Shown piece by piece: positions 14,366 through 17,922 of a DNA stretch of 17,922 nt. Each line of letters begins with the position of its first letter. Position 1 is the first letter of the stretch. A program made the position numbers and the translations under genes. The DNA lies in contig JAGWRQ010000017.1 of the NCBI GenBank assembly GCA_028869615.1, positions 1-17,922 on the forward strand, read 5' to 3'. The DNA is from Candidatus Methylomirabilota bacterium. GTDB lineage: Bacteria > Methylomirabilota > Methylomirabilia > Methylomirabilales > Methylomirabilaceae. The notes under the pieces are model-generated. The model was not told where the DNA came from, did no database searches, and saw only the letters and a program-made list of their open reading frames with translations.

Positions 14366-14404
14366 ATCCTGTGAGAATTGTAGAGAACAAATTCACTCTT
14401 CGTC

Positions 14405-14423
14405 AAATTGACAATGACAATTT
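14405..14423 (+). promoter_or_regulatory. Inverted repeat in the dnaK leader next to the ribosome-binding site
   Basis: AAATTG (14405-14410), seven bases, then CAATTT (14418-14423), ending six bases before the AGGAGGG at 14430-14436. It could be an operator or a weak AU-rich leader hairpin. Confidence 0.35.
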
Positions 14424-14442
14424 CTTATCAGGAGGGTAAGAG

Positions 14443-16365
14443 GTGCCAAAAGTTCTCGGTATTGACCTCGGAACAACCAATTCAGTAATGGCCATCATGG
14501 AGGCCGGAGACCCAGTCGTGGTCCCCAATGCCGAGGGCGGTCGATTGACCCCGTCGGTCGTGGCCTTCTCGAAGGAGGGGGAGCGGCTGGTGGGTCAGGT
14601 CGCCAAGCGGCAGGCAACCACCAACCCTGAAAATACGATCTTTTCTATCAAGCGCTTCATGGGTCGACGTTATGAGGAGGTCAGCCAGGAGATCAAGCTG
14701 GTGCCGTACAAGGTGGCTCGAGCCGGTAATGGTGATGCCTCGGTTGAGGTAAGAGGGAAATCTTATTCGCCGCCCGAGATCTCCGCCATGATCCTCCAGA
14801 AGATGAAGACGGATGCCGAGGCCTATCTCGGGGAGAAGATCACGCAGGCGGTGATTACCGTTCCCGCCTATTTTAATGACTCGCAGCGTCAGGCTACTAA
14901 GGATGCCGGCAAGATCGCCGGCCTCGAGGTACTCCGGATCGTGAACGAGCCTACGGCAGCGTCGCTGGCCTACGGGTTGGACAAAAAGAAGGACGAAAAG
15001 ATCGCCGTCTACGACCTGGGAGGGGGGACATTCGACGTTTCGATCCTGGAGTTGGGTGAAGGGGTCTTTGAAGTCAAATCCACCAACGGCGATACCCACC
15101 TCGGGGGCGACGACTTCGACGAGCGGATCATCTCGTGGCTGGTGGATGAGTTCAAGAAGGATCAGGGGATAGACCTGCGCAAGGACCGGATGGCGCTTCA
15201 GCGTCTGAAAGAGGCTGCGGAAAAGGCCAAATGCGAGCTCAGCACGGTGCTGGAGACCGAGATCAACCTGCCGTTTATCACAGCCGACGTCTCCGGCCCG
15301 AAGCACCTGAGTATCAAGCTCACGAGGGCGAAGCTTGAGCAATTGGTCGAGGACCTGATCCAACGGTCCATCGGGCCCTGCCGTCAGGCATTGAAGGATG
15401 CCGGTCTCGATCCAAGCAACATCGATGAGGTCGTGCTGGTGGGCGGGCAGACCAGGATGCCGAAGGTCCAGCAACTCGTCCGGGAGCTTTTTGGGAAGGA
15501 ACCGCATAAGGGGGTCAATCCCGATGAGGTGGTCGCGGTCGGCGCAGCTATCCAGGCCGGTGTATTGGTGGGCGACGTCAAGGACGTGGTCCTCTTAGAC
15601 GTGACACCGCTTTCGCTGGGGATCGAAACCTTGGGTGGGGTCATGACTCGGCTGATCGAACGGAACACCACCATCCCTACCCGCAAGAGCGAACTCTTCA
15701 CGACGGCGGCCGATAGTCAGACCAGCGTGGAGATCCATGTCCTCCAGGGAGAGCGGCAACTGGCCAGGGACAGCCGGACACTGGGCCGTTTCCACCTGGT
15801 GGGAATCCCGCCGGCTCCGCGCGGCATTCCGCAAATCGAGGTCGCCTTCGACATCGACGCCAATGGAATCCTCAACGTTGCCGCCAAGGACCTTGCCACC
15901 AGCAAGGAGCAGAAGATCACAATCACCGCCAGCTCCGGACTCACCAAAGACGAGATCGAGCGAATGGTCAAAGAGTCCGACCGGTGTGCTGAAGAAGATA
16001 AGAAGCGGCGCGAGGAAATCGAGGTGAGGAACCAACTCGACAGCCTGTGCTATCAGACAGAGAAGATGCTGAGCGAGAATCGCGAAAAGCTCCCGATCGC
16101 CGAGCTGGGCACCTTGGAGACCGCCATCAACGCGGCCAAGGAAGCCCTGCAGGGCGAAGAGGTGGGCAAGCAACGCGAGGCGCTTGATCAGCTTACCAAG
16201 GCCTCCCACCGGCTGGCTGAGCTGCTCTATCAGCAGGCCCAGAGCAAGCAGCAGGCTGCCCCCCCTGGTGGGCAGGCTCAGGGTGAGCCGTCGCACGGGG
16301 CGCCGGAAGGCGGGGTGGTCGATGCCGAGTTCGAGGACCTCGGCGGTAAAGGCGACAAGAAGTAG
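14443..16365 (+). CDS. dnaK: Chaperone DnaK (Hsp70)
   Basis: DnaK is the ATP-driven chaperone that binds exposed hydrophobic segments together with DnaJ and GrpE. It has 640 residues, full length for the family. The ATPase domain has [10 protein letters not shown] (about 5-14), [17 protein letters not shown] (about 140-156), [15 protein letters not shown], the phosphate loop [13 protein letters not shown] and [13 protein letters not shown]. The linker to the substrate domain is [18 protein letters not shown]. The tail has a Gln/Pro/Gly-rich stretch and the usual acidic end [19 protein letters not shown], which marks the general housekeeping DnaK rather than HscA or HscC. The GTG start at 14443 has AGGAGGG six bases upstream. 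It heads a plus-strand cluster with hsp20 (19 bases downstream) and dnaJ; grpE and hrcA are not in the window. Confidence 0.97.
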   Translation: MPKVLGIDLGTTNSVMAIMEAGDPVVVPNAEGGRLTPSVVAFSKEGERLVGQVAKRQATTNPENTIFSIKRFMGRRYEEVSQEIKLVPYKVARAGNGDASVEVRGKSYSPPEISAMILQKMKTDAEAYLGEKITQAVITVPAYFNDSQRQATKDAGKIAGLEVLRIVNEPTAASLAYGLDKKKDEKIAVYDLGGGTFDVSILELGEGVFEVKSTNGDTHLGGDDFDERIISWLVDEFKKDQGIDLRKDRMALQRLKEAAEKAKCELSTVLETEINLPFITADVSGPKHLSIKLTRAKLEQLVEDLIQRSIGPCRQALKDAGLDPSNIDEVVLVGGQTRMPKVQQLVRELFGKEPHKGVNPDEVVAVGAAIQAGVLVGDVKDVVLLDVTPLSLGIETLGGVMTRLIERNTTIPTRKSELFTTAADSQTSVEIHVLQGERQLARDSRTLGRFHLVGIPPAPRGIPQIEVAFDIDANGILNVAAKDLATSKEQKITITASSGLTKDEIERMVKESDRCAEEDKKRREEIEVRNQLDSLCYQTEKMLSENREKLPIAELGTLETAINAAKEALQGEEVGKQREALDQLTKASHRLAELLYQQAQSKQQAAPPGGQAQGEPSHGAPEGGVVDAEFEDLGGKGDKK

Positions 16366-16370
16366 AGGAG

Positions 16371-16376
16371 AGGAGG
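16371..16376 (+). promoter_or_regulatory. Ribosome-binding site that fixes the hsp20 start
   Basis: AGGAGG at 16371-16376 lies eight bases before the GTG at 16385. A GTG at 16376 overlaps this site, and an in-frame ATG at 16184 lies inside dnaK; both are less likely starts. Confidence 0.65.
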
Positions 16377-16384
16377 TGACACAG

Positions 16385-16837
16385 GTGGCGATCGTTCGAT
16401 GGGATCCATTCCGCGATGTTATGACGCTTCAGGAGCGGATGAACCGCCTGTTCGATCAGGCGCTGTCCCGGACCCGTATGGATGACGAGGAGGGGTTGAC
16501 AGCCTCCATGTGGTCGCCCGCGGTTGATATCTTCGAGACCTCCGACAGCATCGTCATGAAGGCGGAGCTGCCCGGGGTGAGCCGGGACAATATCGACATC
16601 CAGGTACAGGACAACACCCTGATGTTGAAAGGGGAGCGGAAGTTCGAGCGCGAGGTTCAGGAGGAAAATTACCTTCGGATCGAGCGCTCATACGGGGCGT
16701 TTCAACGCGCCTTTAACCTGCCAACCGTCGTCCGGCAGGACAAGATCAAGGCAGTGTTCAAGGACGGTGTGCTGGAAGTGACTATGCCGAAAGCGGAAGA
16801 GGCCAAGCCCAAGCAAGTCAAGATTGACGTGAAGTGA
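16385..16837 (+). CDS. hsp20: Small heat-shock protein, Hsp20/alpha-crystallin family
   Basis: This is an ATP-independent holdase that keeps unfolding proteins soluble until DnaK and DnaJ can refold them. It has 150 residues, typical of bacterial class A proteins. The N-terminal arm starts with AIVRWDPFRDVMTLQERMNRLF, the usual 'W.P...L..L...M..LF' pattern. The alpha-crystallin domain (about 46-140) begins with SPAVDIFETSDSIVMKAELPG, continues through LMLKGERKFE and YGAFQRAFNLP, and ends with FKDGVLEVTMPK (the conserved G.L dipeptide). The short tail KPKQVKIDVK carries a V.I version of the I-x-I oligomer motif. It lies 19 bases behind dnaK and is probably on the same transcript. A hairpin region separates it from dnaJ. 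Confidence 0.95.
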   Translation: MAIVRWDPFRDVMTLQERMNRLFDQALSRTRMDDEEGLTASMWSPAVDIFETSDSIVMKAELPGVSRDNIDIQVQDNTLMLKGERKFEREVQEENYLRIERSYGAFQRAFNLPTVVRQDKIKAVFKDGVLEVTMPKAEEAKPKQVKIDVK

Positions 16838-16851
16838 GAGGCGGCGAACAT

Positions 16852-16891
16852 GGGGGTTCACGGATGGGGTTCACGCTCCGCCTGAACCCCC
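16852..16891 (+). promoter_or_regulatory. Competing hairpins between hsp20 and dnaJ (possible attenuator)
   Basis: GGGGGTTCA (16852-16860) and GGGGTTCA (16866-16873) can each pair with the single TGAACCCCC at 16883-16891. The inner choice leaves a 9-base loop and the outer choice a 22-base loop. The 3' arm is followed by GCTTTCGTT, a weak T-rich run. The two structures exclude each other, so this could be a partial terminator or a processing site that lowers dnaJ relative to dnaK and hsp20. Confidence 0.5.
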
Positions 16892-16942
16892 GCTTTCGTT
16901 GAGTCCGTCACAAGAACAGAAGCCGGCCCCTTGGTGGAAAGC

Positions 16943-17922
16943 ATGAATAAGCGGGACTACTATGAGGTCCTTGGCGTTCGCAGGGGCGTCTCGGACAAGG
17001 AGATCAAACACGCTTACCGGCGCCTGGCCAGAAAGTACCATCCTGATGTCAATCCCAACAACAAAGCGGCCGAGGCAAAGTTCAAGGAGATTACCGAGGC
17101 GTATGAGGTCTTGAGTGACCCGGCCAAGCGCCAGCAGTATGACCAGTTTGGGCACCAGGTCTTTGGCGCGGGGCCTGAGGCAGGCCGGCAACCCGGAGCG
17201 GGGCCGGGTGGGTTTGACTTCAGCCGGTTCGATCTCGGGGGTCCGGGCGGGATAGAAGATATCTTCTCTGACCTCCTGGGCCGACATGGGCAGGAGGCCC
17301 AGACCGGGCCATCCAAGGGCGAAGATCTCCATTACGCCGTTGACCTGAAGTTCGAAGATGCGGTTCGGGGCCTCTCCACCGAGATCAGTCTCCAGCGGCG
17401 CGCCCTTTGTCCCTCCTGCTCGGGCACAGGGGCCGGGACGGGAGGCCGGTTGTACGCCTGTCCTGCCTGCGAAGGCAGCGGGCGGGCGCGAGGGAGGCTT
17501 GGGCTCTTTGGCGGACATCAGGCGTGCTCCAGGTGCCGTGGAACTGGAAAGCTGCCATCGTCCTTGTGCAACTCCTGTGGTGGAGTAGGGACGGTGCTCA
17601 AGGCCGAACGGATCGCTGTGAAGATCCCGCCGGGCGTGGAAAATGGATCGAACGTCAGGGTCCAGGGAAAAGGTCATGCGGGACGAGCGGGTGGCCCACC
17701 AGGCGACCTCTACATCGTGACCCGCGTCCGCTCTCACCCCTTTTTCGAGCGGAAGGGTGATAATATCTACTGCGAAGTGCCGATTTCCGTGACTGAAGCC
17801 GCGCTGGGGGCGAAGATCGAGGTCCCAACTGTAGACGGGAAGGCTTCGATGCGAATCCCCCCGGAGACGAGTAGCGGGCAGGTCTTTCGTCTCCGTAATA
17901 TGGGAGTGCCGCACCTCAAGGG
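16943..17922 (+). CDS. dnaJ: Chaperone DnaJ (Hsp40), C-terminus cut by the window edge
   Basis: DnaJ stimulates the DnaK ATPase and delivers substrates. The frame from the ATG at 16943 stays open for 326 codons to the right edge, where about 40-50 residues should be missing. The J-domain covers about 4-68 ([12 protein letters not shown] at 33-35, [18 protein letters not shown]). A Gly/Phe-rich linker (about 70-125) contains [10 protein letters not shown]. The zinc-binding region has four CxxCxGxG repeats with CPSC at 156-159, CPAC at 173-176, CSRC at 195-198 and CNSC at 209-212. The C-terminal substrate domain includes [32 protein letters not shown] and [19 protein letters not shown]. It is a complete type I (class A) DnaJ. 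The ribosome-binding site is weak (GGTGG about six bases upstream). It probably shares the dnaK-hsp20 transcript, with the hairpin region in between. Confidence 0.95.
   Translation, partial: MNKRDYYEVLGVRRGVSDKEIKHAYRRLARKYHPDVNPNNKAAEAKFKEITEAYEVLSDPAKRQQYDQFGHQVFGAGPEAGRQPGAGPGGFDFSRFDLGGPGGIEDIFSDLLGRHGQEAQTGPSKGEDLHYAVDLKFEDAVRGLSTEISLQRRALCPSCSGTGAGTGGRLYACPACEGSGRARGRLGLFGGHQACSRCRGTGKLPSSLCNSCGGVGTVLKAERIAVKIPPGVENGSNVRVQGKGHAGRAGGPPGDLYIVTRVRSHPFFERKGDNIYCEVPISVTEAALGAKIEVPTVDGKASMRIPPETSSGQVFRLRNMGVPHLK

Noticed and set aside
14211..14442. CIRCE operator upstream of dnaK
   Set aside because: I searched both strands by eye for TTAGCACTC-N9-GAGTGCTAA and found no acceptable match.
14482..15507. 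Long minus-strand frame of 341 codons opposite dnaK
   Set aside because: It is antisense to an unmistakable DnaK and shows no family motif or plausible ribosome-binding site; long shadow frames are expected in GC-rich genes.
16184..16384. Extended hsp20 start inside dnaK
   Set aside because: The upstream part is an out-of-frame reading of the dnaK 3' end. AGGAGG before 16385 marks the real start.
16871..17914. Long minus-strand frame of 347 codons opposite dnaJ
   Set aside because: It is antisense to DnaJ, whose plus-strand frame shows the J-domain and all four zinc motifs. The shadow protein is low-complexity with no recognisable domain.
1..17922. CRISPR array, tRNA or rRNA genes, insertion sequence
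   Set aside because: No regularly spaced repeats of CRISPR length, no tRNA-like cloverleaf noticed in the gaps, and no transposase frame or terminal inverted repeats were seen.

Overview
This window looks like chromosomal DNA from a free-living, Gram-negative-type bacterium. By eye it is GC-rich (I did not compute a value), and many genes start with GTG or TTG behind a strong AGGAGG ribosome-binding site. Periplasmic c-type cytochromes, a MltD-like murein hydrolase and a dense nucleotide-sugar operon fit lineages such as NC10/Methylomirabilota, Nitrospirota or deep Proteobacteria. The sequence alone does not settle which one.

Layout from left to right. (1) Positions 1-342 hold the start of an unidentified minus-strand gene that runs off the window. 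(2) A short-repeat-rich gap leads into thiI (622-1821, +). (3) Two tandem paralogous monohaem cytochromes c lie on the minus strand (1881-2741). (4) ilvE, the branched-chain aminotransferase, is on the plus strand (2942-3853). (5) Eight tightly packed minus-strand genes (11139 down to 3884) form one apparent operon in the order rmlA, rmlC-like, rmlB, PMI-type cupin, manC, gmd, ugd, uxs. A strong sigma-70-like promoter sits upstream at 11267-11295. (6) Three further minus-strand genes follow: a small two-helix membrane protein, a LysM lytic transglycosylase (with its own strong promoter) and cutA. (7) A divergent plus-strand chaperone cluster, dnaK, hsp20 and dnaJ, closes the window; dnaJ is cut by the right edge.

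How the genes work together. The central operon makes activated sugars on three carriers: dTDP (RmlA, RmlB and an RmlC-like epimerase), GDP (a PMI-type cupin, ManC and Gmd) and UDP (Ugd, Uxs). The dTDP and GDP branches reach 4-keto-6-deoxy intermediates, but no RmlD, GDP-fucose synthase, GDP-rhamnose reductase, glycosyltransferase, flippase or polymerase is present. The operon therefore supplies a surface glycan built elsewhere. The transglycosylase adds a cell-wall function. DnaK, Hsp20 and DnaJ form a protein-folding set without GrpE or HrcA nearby.

Most of the window is conserved metabolism, and I do not see a clearly new biological system. The unusual content is at small scale: a 22-bp perfect palindrome forming the pmi/manC overlap, a four-tract telomere-like GGG repeat filling the ilvE/uxs convergent gap, a cytochrome duplication that includes its flanks, two competing hairpin arms between hsp20 and dnaJ, and an RmlC-like protein that appears to lack the usual catalytic tyrosine.
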